In this document: positions 8,751 to 16,905 of the stretch, piece after piece
Numbering within the stretch: the first letter of the stretch is position 1
Layout: each line of letters starts with the position of its first letter
Source of the DNA: Casp-actino8 sp044355095
GTDB lineage: Bacteria > Actinomycetota > Acidimicrobiia > Acidimicrobiales > Ilumatobacteraceae
Length of the DNA: 48,686 nucleotides
Assembly (NCBI GenBank): GCA_044355095.1
Contig: JBIKYT010000010.1
Location: forward strand, 1 to 48,686
Direction of reading: 5' to 3'
Position numbers and translations under genes: made by a program
Notes under the pieces: generated by a model
Database searches by the model: none
The model's input: only the letters and a program-made list of their open reading frames with translations
What the model was told of the DNA's origin: nothing

Positions 8751-9577
8751 GAAAGAGGTCCTCCGGTCAGGCTTTTTGCCACCACGCTCATTTCTGCGAG
8801 CAATGGTTGGCTATATGCAACTCGGCCAGTCAAACGTTGCGGGTCTCCTGCGCATAATTCAAGTGCTGCTTGCGCAATGACTTCCTCACGTTCGATCTTG
8901 AAATCTTCAAGCAAGTCGTGATTGCCAGCGCCCGGAGTTGGCACGTTGTCCCACGGAGCCAAGGTATTGACTGCGATATTCGAACTGTGAAGTTCGGCAG
9001 CCATTCCTAAAGAAACACGCTCGAGTGCGGCCTTACACATGCCATAGACCGACGAATTACCAGTTGCGAACCATGCCTCAAATGGGGGTCCGACTGGCTT
9101 GACGGCGGCACGAGAAGAGATGTTCAAAATCCATCCCGCGCCTCGTGACCGCATATCAGGAATGACTTGTTGGGCGAGATCAATTGCACCCCACACTTGA
9201 GTTTCCATCATCAACTTGAAACGCTTTTCTGGAAATGAATCGATCGGCAAAAAGAAGGTGACGGCAGCGTTGTTGACCAAAATGTCAATGGGACCTAGTT
9301 CTTGGTGCACTTGGTCAATCAGATTTTTGCGATCTTCGGAACTGGATAAGTCGGCTTTGAACGCTGATGCCTTGCCACCTGAAGAAGTGATTAAATCAAC
9401 CGTGTCGCGCAGAGTTCCCTCGTAACGGGGGTCAGGGTCAAGCGTGCGGGCCATGCACGCGACAGTGGCTCCTTCGGCGGCAAGTCGGCGGGCGATCGCT
9501 GCGCCGATACCTCGGCTTGCTCCCGTGACTAACGCGGTTTTGCCTTCGAGGCGACGACCATCAATTTTCTCTTGCAT
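8747..9577 (-). CDS. Short-chain dehydrogenase/reductase (SDR)
   Basis: A 276-residue classical SDR. The cofactor motif TGASRGIG is at residues 18–25, NNAA follows the central strand, and the catalytic set is ISS…YGMCK with Tyr178 and Lys182. An Arg after the glycine motif and in the CMART segment leans toward NADP(H). The ~20-residue insert after the second strand (LDPDPRYEG) is typical of the actinobacterial branch active on hydroxyacyl or steroid-like substrates, but the substrate is unknown. It is the first gene of a two-gene unit with the FAD oxidase, joined by an ATGA overlap. It is divergent from the VOC gene, with about 65 bp between likely starts. Confidence 0.9.
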   Translation of the reverse strand: MQEKIDGRRLEGKTALVTGASRGIGAAIARRLAAEGATVACMARTLDPDPRYEGTLRDTVDLITSSGGKASAFKADLSSSEDRKNLIDQVHQELGPIDILVNNAAVTFFLPIDSFPEKRFKLMMETQVWGAIDLAQQVIPDMRSRGAGWILNISSRAAVKPVGPPFEAWFATGNSSVYGMCKAALERVSLGMAAELHSSNIAVNTLAPWDNVPTPGAGNHDLLEDFKIEREEVIAQAALELCAGDPQRLTGRVAYSQPLLAEMSVVAKSLTGGPLS

Positions 9578-9598
9578 AAATCCTCCCGAACAGTCTCA

Positions 9599-9630
9599 AT
9601 ACTGTCAGGTCAATGAGGTCAATGAGGTAC
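9599..9630. repeat. Short direct repeats in the SDR/VOC divergent spacer
   Basis: The motif GTCAATGAG occurs twice in tandem (starting 9609 and 9618) in the spacer between the divergent SDR and VOC genes. Iterated half-sites here could be an operator for both genes, but no regulator is recognised next to them. Confidence 0.4.
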
Positions 9631-9641
9631 TGTCCACACTT

Positions 9642-10589
9642 GTGACTGATCTCATTGAAGCCCCCTCTCGCCGTTTTTTGCATATCTGCTACTGCTGCGC
9701 TGACACCGATGCAGTTGTCAACTTTTACGTGAATGTCTTAGACATGAAGGAAGTGATGCGTAATCCGCTTCATCCATCAGATGGGTCATTGCTGGGGATC
9801 GATGGGGAAATCGTCAGCGGAGCGGCTTTCGTATACGACAAGCGCGGCCCGCGAACGAGTGCGTCGCTGGAGGTTCAAGAATGGGTGAGTCCGGCCATGA
9901 TTGGTTCGCCTATTGCCGATGCGTCTCGCGTTGGAATGCAGGCCGTCGGTTTCGGTGTTCCCGATGTTGCGGTGATGATTGACCGTATGGTCGCGGCTGG
10001 ATCAAAACTGGTGTCTCATTCGTCGTCACCGTGGATTAAGAATTGGGCCACATTGACCGATCCATTCGGCACTCAAGTTGACCTCATGCAAGATGAGAGC
10101 ATTCCTTTGGGCGAATCGCGCCTACGCCACCTGCGGATCACCGTGACCAATATCGAAGATTCATTGTCGTGGTATCACGGAATGGGATTCTTGGACGTCG
10201 CTGAACATGCACTTGAGAGCGGTGACTTCGTGGGTTTGAAGTCCGCTGATGGTTCGTCCGCAATTGGTCGAGCGCATCGAATAAAGTTGCCTGATGAAGC
10301 GGCAGAAGTTGTGTTGACCGATTGGTCAAATCCCAAGTCGCACGGTCAACACCCAGTCGATGCGAATCATGCGGGATTGTTTAGGACTGCCGTAGGAGTT
10401 GATGACACTGTTGCGTCATATGAACGTTTCCTGGCTGACGGTTGGAAGTTTGAACGTGAGCCACGACAAGTTGAACTTGAGGGAACGGCAGTTCCAGACA
10501 TGTGGATCTGCTTCCTGAACGATCCCGATGGTGTGCCCTTTGAATTTGTGCAGCGGCCCCGTTCAGCGTTCCGCCCCGAACGTACCTAA
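9642..10589 (+). CDS. Two-domain VOC (glyoxalase/extradiol dioxygenase fold) protein
   Basis: About 315 residues made of two tandem vicinal-oxygen-chelate modules: residues ~8–145 (FLHICYCCADTDAVVNFYVN … DPFGTQVDLMQ) and ~155–310 (LRHLRITVTNIEDSLSWYHG … DPDGVPFEFVQ). This is the architecture of extradiol ring-cleavage dioxygenases and of many two-domain isomerases. The metal triad would be a His near the start of a module and a terminal Glu; the second module has His and Glu in fitting places, while the first ends in Asp-Leu. The frame is open to 9444, but that part is antisense to the SDR gene; GTG 9642 is the best start and its ribosome site is weak. Activity is uncertain between dioxygenase and other VOC enzymes. 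Confidence 0.83.
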   Translation: MTDLIEAPSRRFLHICYCCADTDAVVNFYVNVLDMKEVMRNPLHPSDGSLLGIDGEIVSGAAFVYDKRGPRTSASLEVQEWVSPAMIGSPIADASRVGMQAVGFGVPDVAVMIDRMVAAGSKLVSHSSSPWIKNWATLTDPFGTQVDLMQDESIPLGESRLRHLRITVTNIEDSLSWYHGMGFLDVAEHALESGDFVGLKSADGSSAIGRAHRIKLPDEAAEVVLTDWSNPKSHGQHPVDANHAGLFRTAVGVDDTVASYERFLADGWKFEREPRQVELEGTAVPDMWICFLNDPDGVPFEFVQRPRSAFRPERT

Positions 10590-10602
10590 TGCCAATTCGT
10601 CG

Positions 10603-11034
10603 TTAGTGGGGGAAGAGAGAGTTTTCTGCCCATCCGTCTACGGTGACTTTTCGCGAGGCGAATTTCCATTGACCGTTGAGTGAGACATAAGAGTCGACGT
10701 AGCGGCCCCAATGGTCGAGGCCAATATCGGTGACGACGAAGAAGTACAAGCGACCTGAGGCATGGGTCTCATCAATCAGGTCGATTTGATGCGTGGTGGT
10801 TGAATGGCGAACATGGGTAAGTGCACTGGCGGCCCCGGTCGCCTCCTTGGTGCCGGTAAAGATCGTCATGACGTCATCGAGACCGCGATAGACCCTCCCA
10901 TCGCCGATGTCCATGGTGGCCTCGGGGCTGAAAAGTTCTCGTACTTGGGCGAACCGACCGGTATCTCCGTTGGCGTTGTATCGCGCCACCAGATCACGAA
11001 TCGATTCACGAGCTATGACCTGCCAAATCTCCAT
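10603..11034 (-). CDS. SnoaL-like / NTF2-fold protein
   Basis: A 143-residue single-domain protein with the NTF2-like alpha+beta cone pattern: an N-terminal helix pair (ESIRDLVARYNANGDTGRFAQVRELF), the conserved SPEATMDI strand, then curved strands ending in GQWKFASRKVTVD. Such proteins serve as small cyclases, isomerases, dehydratases or subunits of hydroxylases in polyketide, steroid and aromatic metabolism. The family cannot be resolved further from sequence. It is divergent from the amidohydrolase-2 gene and may share its control region. Confidence 0.83.
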   Translation of the reverse strand: MEIWQVIARESIRDLVARYNANGDTGRFAQVRELFSPEATMDIGDGRVYRGLDDVMTIFTGTKEATGAASALTHVRHSTTTHQIDLIDETHASGRLYFFVVTDIGLDHWGRYVDSYVSLNGQWKFASRKVTVDGWAENSLFPH

Positions 11035-11142
11035 AACACTCCTTTGACCGTACGTCGCTGATCATGAACCAAAGTCCCATTTTCTAGGACCTTGGTCACC
11101 GTACACGGGCTAGATCTATCTTTAGGCTTCTCCATACCGTAC

Positions 11143-11163
11143 AATCTGACGGAGCGTCAGATT
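11143..11163. promoter_or_regulatory. Perfect inverted repeat, candidate TetR-type operator
   Basis: AATCTGACG (11143–11151), a 3-base spacer, and CGTCAGATT (11155–11163) form a perfect 9+9 palindrome 30 bp before the amidohydrolase ATG, in the 159-bp divergent spacer. The size and spacing fit a TetR-family operator. The core CCGTAC also occurs three times in this spacer (about 11048, 11099 and 11137). No regulator gene is in the window. Confidence 0.6.
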
Positions 11164-11193
11164 TGCTGCTGTCGCCTGACCTAAGGGAAAAAT

Positions 11194-12402
11194 ATGACAC
11201 TTCTTGAATCTCGACCAGTTCTTGATGACGTGACTTACGGGCTGTCTGACGCCGATCAGCACTACTACGAGGCTGAAGACGCAGTCACTCGTCATTTGCC
11301 CAAAGCGCATAAGTCAGCGGTTCGTTGGGTCGAAGTTGACGGTCGCAAAACCTTGCTCGTCAACGATCGTTTGTTGACGCTCATTCCGAATCCCACCTAC
11401 GACCCCGTGGGTGTTCCTGGTTCGCTTGAAATGTATTTCCGTGCACAGAACCATGGCGGAAAAGAAATCCGCGACATCATTGAGATGGGTCCGATTCCGC
11501 CAGCGGCTCGTTCACGCGAAGCTCGTGTCGCCAAGCTCATTGAACAAGGCGTTGACCTTGCATGGGTGTTGCCGAGCCTCGGACTGGGTCTTGAAGAAAT
11601 GCTCGCCAACGATGTCGAAGCTTTGTATGCGGTGTTTCATAGCTACAACCAGTGGCTGGACGAAGACTGGGGTTACAACCGCGACAATCGAATCTTGACT
11701 GGTCCATTGATGTCATTGATTGACCCCGTTCGTGCAGAAAAAGAACTTGAATTAGCGATTTCAAAAGGTGCACGTTTTGTGACCTTCCGTCCGGCACCCG
11801 TGCAGGCGCCAGACCGCTTTCGTTCACTTGCTGACCCGATGTATGACCGCTTCTGGAATATCGCTGCCGACGCTGGAGTCGCCATTGCGTTCCACGGAGC
11901 CGATTCGGGTTACGGCATTTACCTCGAGCGCTGGGGTGAAAGCCTCAAGTACACGGGCATGAAGATGTCGACATTGACCGAGGTGATGGGAGTTCATATT
12001 GAGCGCCCCGTCTTCGACTTGGTTGCTTCTTTGATTTGTCACGGATTGTTTGATCGTGTTCCGAAGTTGCAGATCGCGACGGTCGAACTCGGAGCTGGTT
12101 GGGTCCCTGACTTGCTGCGTCGCCTGAAGCGTTCGTACGGCAAGACTCCGCAGTTGTACAAGCGTGATCCTGTAGAAACCTTCTGCTCAAACGTGTCGGT
12201 CGCTCCGTTCTACGAAGACGACATCGCAATTTTGAGTACCCTCATTGGTGCTGACCGAATCCTTTTGGGTAGCGATTGGCCGCACCCTGAAGGATTGGCA
12301 GCGCCTCGCGATTGGGTCGGTGACTTCGCTGGACTCACCGTCGACGAGCGTCGTCTGGCCTTGCGTGACAACCTCCGCAAGATCTCAGGTATGCCCCTCT
12401 AA
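11194..12402 (+). CDS. Amidohydrolase-2 family metal-dependent hydrolase/decarboxylase
   Basis: A 402-residue TIM-barrel enzyme of the amidohydrolase-2 (ACMSD-like) family. Seen: an N-terminal SDADQHYYE segment in place of the usual D-x-H-x-H metal motif, IAFHGADSG with the barrel His near residue 231, and the closing LLGSDWPHPEG with the metal Asp near residue 358. Members are decarboxylases (aminocarboxymuconate, resorcylate) or hydrolases. The first motif reads D-x-Q-H here, so one metal ligand of the usual pair seems altered. The ATG follows a likely site AAGGGAAA. It converges on the hotdog gene across a long hairpin. Confidence 0.87.
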   Translation: MTLLESRPVLDDVTYGLSDADQHYYEAEDAVTRHLPKAHKSAVRWVEVDGRKTLLVNDRLLTLIPNPTYDPVGVPGSLEMYFRAQNHGGKEIRDIIEMGPIPPAARSREARVAKLIEQGVDLAWVLPSLGLGLEEMLANDVEALYAVFHSYNQWLDEDWGYNRDNRILTGPLMSLIDPVRAEKELELAISKGARFVTFRPAPVQAPDRFRSLADPMYDRFWNIAADAGVAIAFHGADSGYGIYLERWGESLKYTGMKMSTLTEVMGVHIERPVFDLVASLICHGLFDRVPKLQIATVELGAGWVPDLLRRLKRSYGKTPQLYKRDPVETFCSNVSVAPFYEDDIAILSTLIGADRILLGSDWPHPEGLAAPRDWVGDFAGLTVDERRLALRDNLRKISGMPL

Positions 12403-12409
12403 ACCTGTA

Positions 12410-12458
12410 ATTCTGGTGCAGAATCGTTGCGCATTTCGCAACTATTCTGCACCAGAAT
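12410..12458. terminator. Long nested-palindrome hairpin between convergent genes
   Basis: ATTCTGGTGCAGAAT (12410–12424) pairs perfectly with ATTCTGCACCAGAAT (12444–12458). Inside, GTTGCG (12426–12431) pairs with CGCAAC (12437–12442) around a 5-base loop. Each 15-base arm is also a near-palindrome by itself (ATTCTG…CAGAAT). The element lies just after the amidohydrolase stop and before the hotdog gene stop, fitting a two-way terminator; no long T-run is seen. The segment CAGAATCACG is repeated just after it (12454 and 12470). Confidence 0.75.
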
Positions 12459-12474
12459 CACGTGTGGGTCAGAA

Positions 12475-13347
12475 TCACGAGTGGACTGGTGAAAAAGTTG
12501 CGGCGCAGGTGCTGACAACTCGATGATTGTCGCCTTCGTCAATCAAGTTCACGCGTGTTCCAACTTTTCCGTCAGCACCGACAAATGCTTCGCCCTGAGT
12601 AACGAACGGACCGACCTTGCCACGGTTCACGAACATTACGTACCAATCACTGATTTGTAATTGGGCCGAACTCAATGCTTGCGCTAACTCGGTTGACGCA
12701 GTTTCAAGAGCAATGTGTTGTGGACCGATGTGAAGCGCTGCATCAGGTGACGCTAATTCGGCTGTGAGTAGCGGTAGTTGCCACACCCCGTGAGAAATTC
12801 TTTGAGCACCAAAGACTTGATGAAGAGGCGGTAAGTCGGGGGAGTCCACGACATCAATGGGCGGATTGTCAATCTTTTGATAACCCTCTGGCACGTCACC
12901 AAGTGAAAGTCCGACCCCAGTCGATATCGCGATCACTCGATCGGGGTGATCTGCATCAACAACGAGAGCCCGACTGAAGCCCAGGCGACGACCTGTATGC
13001 AAGTTGTCCGGCAGGATCATCAATTTTTTCACGTCACGGGCCGGATCAAGAATCTGCATGGATGCAATGAGCGGATTAGGAACGACGATGTTGTCATTGA
13101 AACCTCCGCATTCTGGAGAAGCCACACACAGAGGCGCAGCCATAATGCCACCAGTGCTATTTCGCATATCGTGGCGCAATTTCATGAAATGGCCTTCGGC
13201 AACATTGTTATCGAGCGAACCCCATTCGCGTCCGAGATAGCGATATGTCAACAGTGACGTCCACCTCTCTTCGAAGGACTTCCAGTACTCGTCGGGGGTG
13301 GTTCCGCGAATATCGCTCGGTTTGTTGGCGTCTGGCGCACTAGTCAT
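12475..13347 (-). CDS. Probable double-hotdog acyl-thioesterase-like protein
   Basis: A 290-residue protein that reads as two successive hotdog-fold halves: residues ~70–160 (GGIMAAPLCVAS … GRRLGFSRALVVDAD, with a helix-strand change typical of PaaI-type folds) and ~190–288 (PPLHQVFGAQRIS … TRVNLIDEGDNHRVVSTCAATF). Hotdog proteins of this size usually act on acyl-CoA as thioesterases or hydratases. The catalytic Asp or Glu is not evident by motif, so the activity is an inference. It starts 31 bp from the divergent isochorismatase-fold gene, so the two may share a promoter region. Confidence 0.68.
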   Translation of the reverse strand: MTSAPDANKPSDIRGTTPDEYWKSFEERWTSLLTYRYLGREWGSLDNNVAEGHFMKLRHDMRNSTGGIMAAPLCVASPECGGFNDNIVVPNPLIASMQILDPARDVKKLMILPDNLHTGRRLGFSRALVVDADHPDRVIAISTGVGLSLGDVPEGYQKIDNPPIDVVDSPDLPPLHQVFGAQRISHGVWQLPLLTAELASPDAALHIGPQHIALETASTELAQALSSAQLQISDWYVMFVNRGKVGPFVTQGEAFVGADGKVGTRVNLIDEGDNHRVVSTCAATFSPVHS

Positions 13348-13378
13348 ACCTAAGAGTTAGCAGATATGAGGGTGCGGT

Positions 13379-14041
13379 GTGGCAATCTTGGACATGGATG
13401 AGAAACAACTGAGTCGCCTGAAAACGCTATTGAATCCTGAGACAACGGCGATTCTCACCATGGAGTTGCAAAATGGTGTTGTGGGCTCTGGTGCTTTGAT
13501 GAAAGCTCTTGTAGATGAAGTTGAACGCGTCGGAGTGAGGCAAACTGCTGGACGCCTCTGTGACTCGGCCCGACAGCGGGGAATTCAAGTTGTTCATTGT
13601 GTCGCCGAGAATCGTGCTGATGGTCTCGGTGCAATTGATAATTGCAAAGTCTTTGCCATGAATAATCGTTTGCGCCGCGAGACAGGTTCAACACCAATTG
13701 ATCAGGGCACTGAGGGCGCAAAACTTGTTTCTGAACTGGGTCCCGACGATCGTGACATCGTGGTTGCGCGTATTCACGGTCTCACACCATTTACTCAAAC
13801 TTCGCTTGACCAAATTTTGCGTAATCTAGCGACTCGCACTTTGGTGGTCACTGGAGTGTCGATCAATATGGGCATTTTCGGAACGGTGATGAGTGCAGTT
13901 GATCTTGGTTACAACGTGATCATTGTTCGTGATGGTGTCTGCGGTGTTCCGAGAGAATATGCCGATGCAGTGTTAGAAAATTCGCTTTCGCTTTTGGCAA
14001 CGATCGTCACGGCTGATGAGGTCATTGCCGCATGGTCCTAG
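13379..14041 (+). CDS. Isochorismatase-fold hydrolase with altered catalytic residues
   Basis: A 220-residue protein of the isochorismatase/cysteine-hydrolase superfamily: ILTMELQNGVVG at the first strand, IVVARIHGLTPF in the middle, and TLVVTGVSINMGIFGTVMSA at the position that normally carries the nucleophile. The usual Asp of the first motif is Glu, the catalytic Lys appears to be Arg, and the Cys position is Gly. True isochorismatases (EntB, PhzD) also have Gly instead of Cys, so the last change fits isochorismatase-like ether hydrolysis, but the Asp and Lys changes are unusual. Start GTG 13379; an ATG at 13394 is an alternative. It converges on the LLM gene with 10 bp between stops. Confidence 0.85.
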   Translation: MAILDMDEKQLSRLKTLLNPETTAILTMELQNGVVGSGALMKALVDEVERVGVRQTAGRLCDSARQRGIQVVHCVAENRADGLGAIDNCKVFAMNNRLRRETGSTPIDQGTEGAKLVSELGPDDRDIVVARIHGLTPFTQTSLDQILRNLATRTLVVTGVSINMGIFGTVMSAVDLGYNVIIVRDGVCGVPREYADAVLENSLSLLATIVTADEVIAAWS

Positions 14042-14051
14042 ATCAAGACCG

Positions 14052-14906
14052 TTACAACAATTGATCACGCATATTTGCGTACCGCTCAATAAACGCTGGA
14101 ACTCCGGACGGATCTTCCCATCCGTCGCGCCCTGAACCAACAATGACTCGTTCAATGCCGAGATCGCGATACATCAACAAGGTGTCAAGGGATGGATCAC
14201 CAAAAGCGACCATGGAGATCGGTATGTCTTGACGGCCCGCGTCGGTTGAAAGTTGGCGAAATTTAGCGACTCGTTTTGGTACATCCCCCAAAGTGACATC
14301 AAGCGGCATCCATCCATCGGCCCACGCAATCGTGTGTTGTGAACCGAGTTTGCCGCCAGCACCAAACCAGATGGGAGGGTGGGGTTGTTGCATTGGCTTA
14401 GGTCGTGACCACACTTTGTCAAAGTTGAAATATTCGCCGTGAAACTCTGACTCGTCATCAACCCAAAGTGAGCGCAGTGCTCCAACACATTCAGCAAGGG
14501 CTCGATATCTCATTGACCATTTTACGTTGCTGTGATTTGCTAACTCCTCTTGGTTCCAGCCCACACCTACTCCAAACTGCAGTCGACCATTACTGAGCAC
14601 ATCAAGTGTTGATGCGGTTTTTGCGAGTGCCAAGACATCGTGTTCGAGCGGCAGGGCGACTCCAAGTCCCAAGAGAAGGTTGGTGGTGTGTTCGCCGATT
14701 TGGGTGAGGCTGATGAAGGGGTCCATCATCGTGGTGTATTGCCACGGCATGTCGCCGCCGGTGGGATACGGGGTCGAGCGTGACACGGGAATGTGGCTGT
14801 GCTCGCCAATCCAAATTGAGTCAAATCCAGCACCTTCAAGGAGCGGACCAAGGATTCGCGGTGCGATATCAGCCGGGGTATTCATGGTTGTGTAGCCGAT
14901 TTTCAT
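14052..14906 (-). CDS. LLM-class (luciferase-like) probable F420-dependent oxidoreductase
   Basis: A 284-residue single-domain bacterial-luciferase-like TIM barrel. Seen: an N-terminal GFDSIWIGEHSHIP segment, LDVLSNGRLQFGVGVGW near the phosphate-binding part, and PPIWFGAGG near the cofactor site. Actinobacterial proteins with this set of motifs (Rv2161c/Rv3520c-like) usually use reduced or oxidised F420 rather than FMN. The substrate is unknown. It is divergent from a second LLM gene with 58 bp between starts. Confidence 0.88.
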   Translation of the reverse strand: MKIGYTTMNTPADIAPRILGPLLEGAGFDSIWIGEHSHIPVSRSTPYPTGGDMPWQYTTMMDPFISLTQIGEHTTNLLLGLGVALPLEHDVLALAKTASTLDVLSNGRLQFGVGVGWNQEELANHSNVKWSMRYRALAECVGALRSLWVDDESEFHGEYFNFDKVWSRPKPMQQPHPPIWFGAGGKLGSQHTIAWADGWMPLDVTLGDVPKRVAKFRQLSTDAGRQDIPISMVAFGDPSLDTLLMYRDLGIERVIVGSGRDGWEDPSGVPAFIERYANMRDQLL

Positions 14907-14964
14907 TTCGCGACTCTCTCGTTAGGGAACCTCTTGACCATCTCTGAAACGGTACTCTCAGAAG

Positions 14965-15858
14965 GTGCGTTTTCTTTACCAATACCCCGATGCCACTGGG
15001 CGAGATGGCGACATGATGGCAGCTGGTCGAATCACCGAGGTGGCCAAGGCGGTCGAAGCGCACGGATTGCACGGTCTGGCCTTTACCGAGCATCCGGCGC
15101 CTGGTTCACGTTGGCTTGACGCGGGCGGACACCAAACTCTCGATCCTTTTGTGGCGCTCGGCCATGCTGCGGCCGTCACTGAGCGGATTCGACTCGTGAC
15201 GTACTTGACGGTTCTGCCGTATCGCAATCCATTCTTGTTGGGCAAGGCTGCAGCCACTGTGGATCTATTGTCAAATGGCCGTTTCACGCTAGGTGTTGGC
15301 GCCGGATATCAAAAGGGCGAGTTCAAAGCGCTTGGTGTCGATTTTGAACGTCGCAATGCCCTCTTTGATGAGTCCCTTGAGGTGCTCCCAAAGTTTTGGT
15401 CAGGAGAACCAGTCTCCTTTATCGGTGATGGATTCGAGGCTCGCGAAATCATTTGTCGTCCGGCACCCCTGCAACAACCGATTCCAATTTGGATTGGCGG
15501 TAATTCCCAGCTCACCAAACGTCGTGTTGCAGAATCGGCCCAAGGATGGATGCCCATGTTGAGCGCTGAAGTTGTGTCAAACACAACTCGCACACCAAAC
15601 ATCGGCGACATCACAAAGCTTGGTGAACAAATCTCTGAAGTCAAGAACATGGCCGGAGGCCGAGCGTCATCGCTGGAGTTTTTGACAACGTATCCCGATC
15701 ACACCATCGGATCAAAGACCGATGATATTGAGTATCACCGTGAACAAATTGAATTGCTGAGACGAGCGGGAATCACTTGGCTAGGCATTCCTGGGCATTC
15801 GACTACAGAGTCCCAAACGCTCGAAGTTATTGAGTGTGTCGGAAAGAATTACGGCTGA
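14965..15858 (+). CDS. LLM-class (luciferase-like) probable F420-dependent oxidoreductase
   Basis: A 297-residue luciferase-like barrel related to, but not closely matching, the divergent neighbour: LHGLAFTEHPAPG, VDLLSNGRFTLGVGAGYQ and PIPIWIGGNS are the diagnostic motifs. Two LLM enzymes back to back suggest a shared control region and an F420-dependent redox step in the same catabolic set. Start is GTG 14965 with AGAAG directly upstream, so either a short-spaced or leaderless start. The AcuI-like reductase follows after 33 bp on the same strand and is probably co-transcribed. Confidence 0.88.
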   Translation: MRFLYQYPDATGRDGDMMAAGRITEVAKAVEAHGLHGLAFTEHPAPGSRWLDAGGHQTLDPFVALGHAAAVTERIRLVTYLTVLPYRNPFLLGKAAATVDLLSNGRFTLGVGAGYQKGEFKALGVDFERRNALFDESLEVLPKFWSGEPVSFIGDGFEAREIICRPAPLQQPIPIWIGGNSQLTKRRVAESAQGWMPMLSAEVVSNTTRTPNIGDITKLGEQISEVKNMAGGRASSLEFLTTYPDHTIGSKTDDIEYHREQIELLRRAGITWLGIPGHSTTESQTLEVIECVGKNYG

Positions 15859-15891
15859 TTGTTGTTACGGCTCATGTCGTAAGGTGAAGAC

Positions 15892-16890
15892 ATGAGTTCT
15901 TCAACTTTCCCAGCGTTTGTATTTTCGAATGATCCAGAGAATTCACATCGGTCAGCGCAGTCAATAACGCTTACTGACATCGCTCAAGACGGTGTGTTGA
16001 TTGAAGTTGAATGGTCGAGCGTCAATTTCAAAGACGGCTTAGCGTCAACGACGAGCGGAAAGATCTCGCGTCTCAAGCCGATGATTCCCGGAATCGATAT
16101 TGCGGGCACCGTTGTAGATGCGGCGGGCTCACAATTTGTTGTCGGTCAAAAAGTGATTGCCCACGGATACGACATTGGCGTCGCTCGACATGGCGGCTAT
16201 TCGAAGTTCGCCCGTGTACCTGCTGAATGGGTCATGGCATTGCCGGACGGTCTCTCGACTCGTGATGCGATGGTCGTGGGCACCGGTGGCTTTACATCTG
16301 CGCTGTCAGTTGTTGCTCTTGAAAATTGGGGACTCACTCCGTCGGCCGGACCAGTCTTGGTGACCGGTGCGACTGGTGGTGTTGGCAGTATGGCGGTGTC
16401 AATGTTGGCCGGTCGTGGGTACGAGGTGGTGGCGAGTAGCGGCAAGGCTTCAGCGACAGATTTCTTACTTGGCCTCGGTGCGGCTCGCGTGATTGATCGA
16501 AATGAACTATCGGCCGATGACTCTCGGCCACTGCAAACAACGACCTATGCTGCGGCTGTCGATTGCGTCGGCGGAAACACTCTTGCCAACGCTATTAAGC
16601 GACTGAACTACGGTTCGGCCGTCGCTGCAAGTGGTCTGACTGGCGGAACTGCGATACCGACATCAGTGATGCCATTTATTCTTCGCGGAGTCGCGCTGTT
16701 GGGTATCGACTCAGTACAGACACCAATGGACATCCGTCAGAATGTTTGGTCGCGAATTGCCACTGATCTCAAACCAGCGGGTCTGGAAAGTATCGGACAC
16801 TCAATCGGACTCGGTGATCTTGATCGGGTGCTGACTGCAATCTTGGCTGGTGAGGTTTCTGGTCGTTACGTGGTGTCTCCAACTTTGTGA
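15892..16890 (+). CDS. Zinc-free MDR oxidoreductase, AcuI/YhdH (acrylyl-CoA reductase) family
   Basis: A 332-residue medium-chain reductase. The N-terminal catalytic domain contains SSVNFKDGLA and PGIDIAGTV, both typical of the YhdH/AcuI group of NADPH-dependent acrylyl-CoA reductases or quinone reductases. The Rossmann domain has VLVTGATGGVGSMAV near residue 155. The zinc ligands of alcohol dehydrogenases are absent. AcuI removes toxic acryloyl-CoA formed from 3-hydroxypropionate or DMSP, a plausible role in aquatic bacteria, but this is family inference. Ribosome site AAGGTGAAGAC lies next to the ATG. Confidence 0.88.
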   Translation: MSSSTFPAFVFSNDPENSHRSAQSITLTDIAQDGVLIEVEWSSVNFKDGLASTTSGKISRLKPMIPGIDIAGTVVDAAGSQFVVGQKVIAHGYDIGVARHGGYSKFARVPAEWVMALPDGLSTRDAMVVGTGGFTSALSVVALENWGLTPSAGPVLVTGATGGVGSMAVSMLAGRGYEVVASSGKASATDFLLGLGAARVIDRNELSADDSRPLQTTTYAAAVDCVGGNTLANAIKRLNYGSAVAASGLTGGTAIPTSVMPFILRGVALLGIDSVQTPMDIRQNVWSRIATDLKPAGLESIGHSIGLGDLDRVLTAILAGEVSGRYVVSPTL

Positions 16891-16905
16891 CACCGAGTGC
16901 GTGAT

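Noticed and set aside
9444..9641. Upstream extension of the VOC gene to an earlier start
   Set aside because: This part is antisense to the conserved N-terminus of the SDR gene and does not look like VOC sequence.
1..16890. One dedicated steroid or aromatic catabolic operon
   Set aside because: The enzyme types (P450, SDR, LLM, VOC, hotdog, SnoaL) would fit, but strands alternate, hairpins separate units, and no signature pathway gene is present; the grouping is only suggestive.
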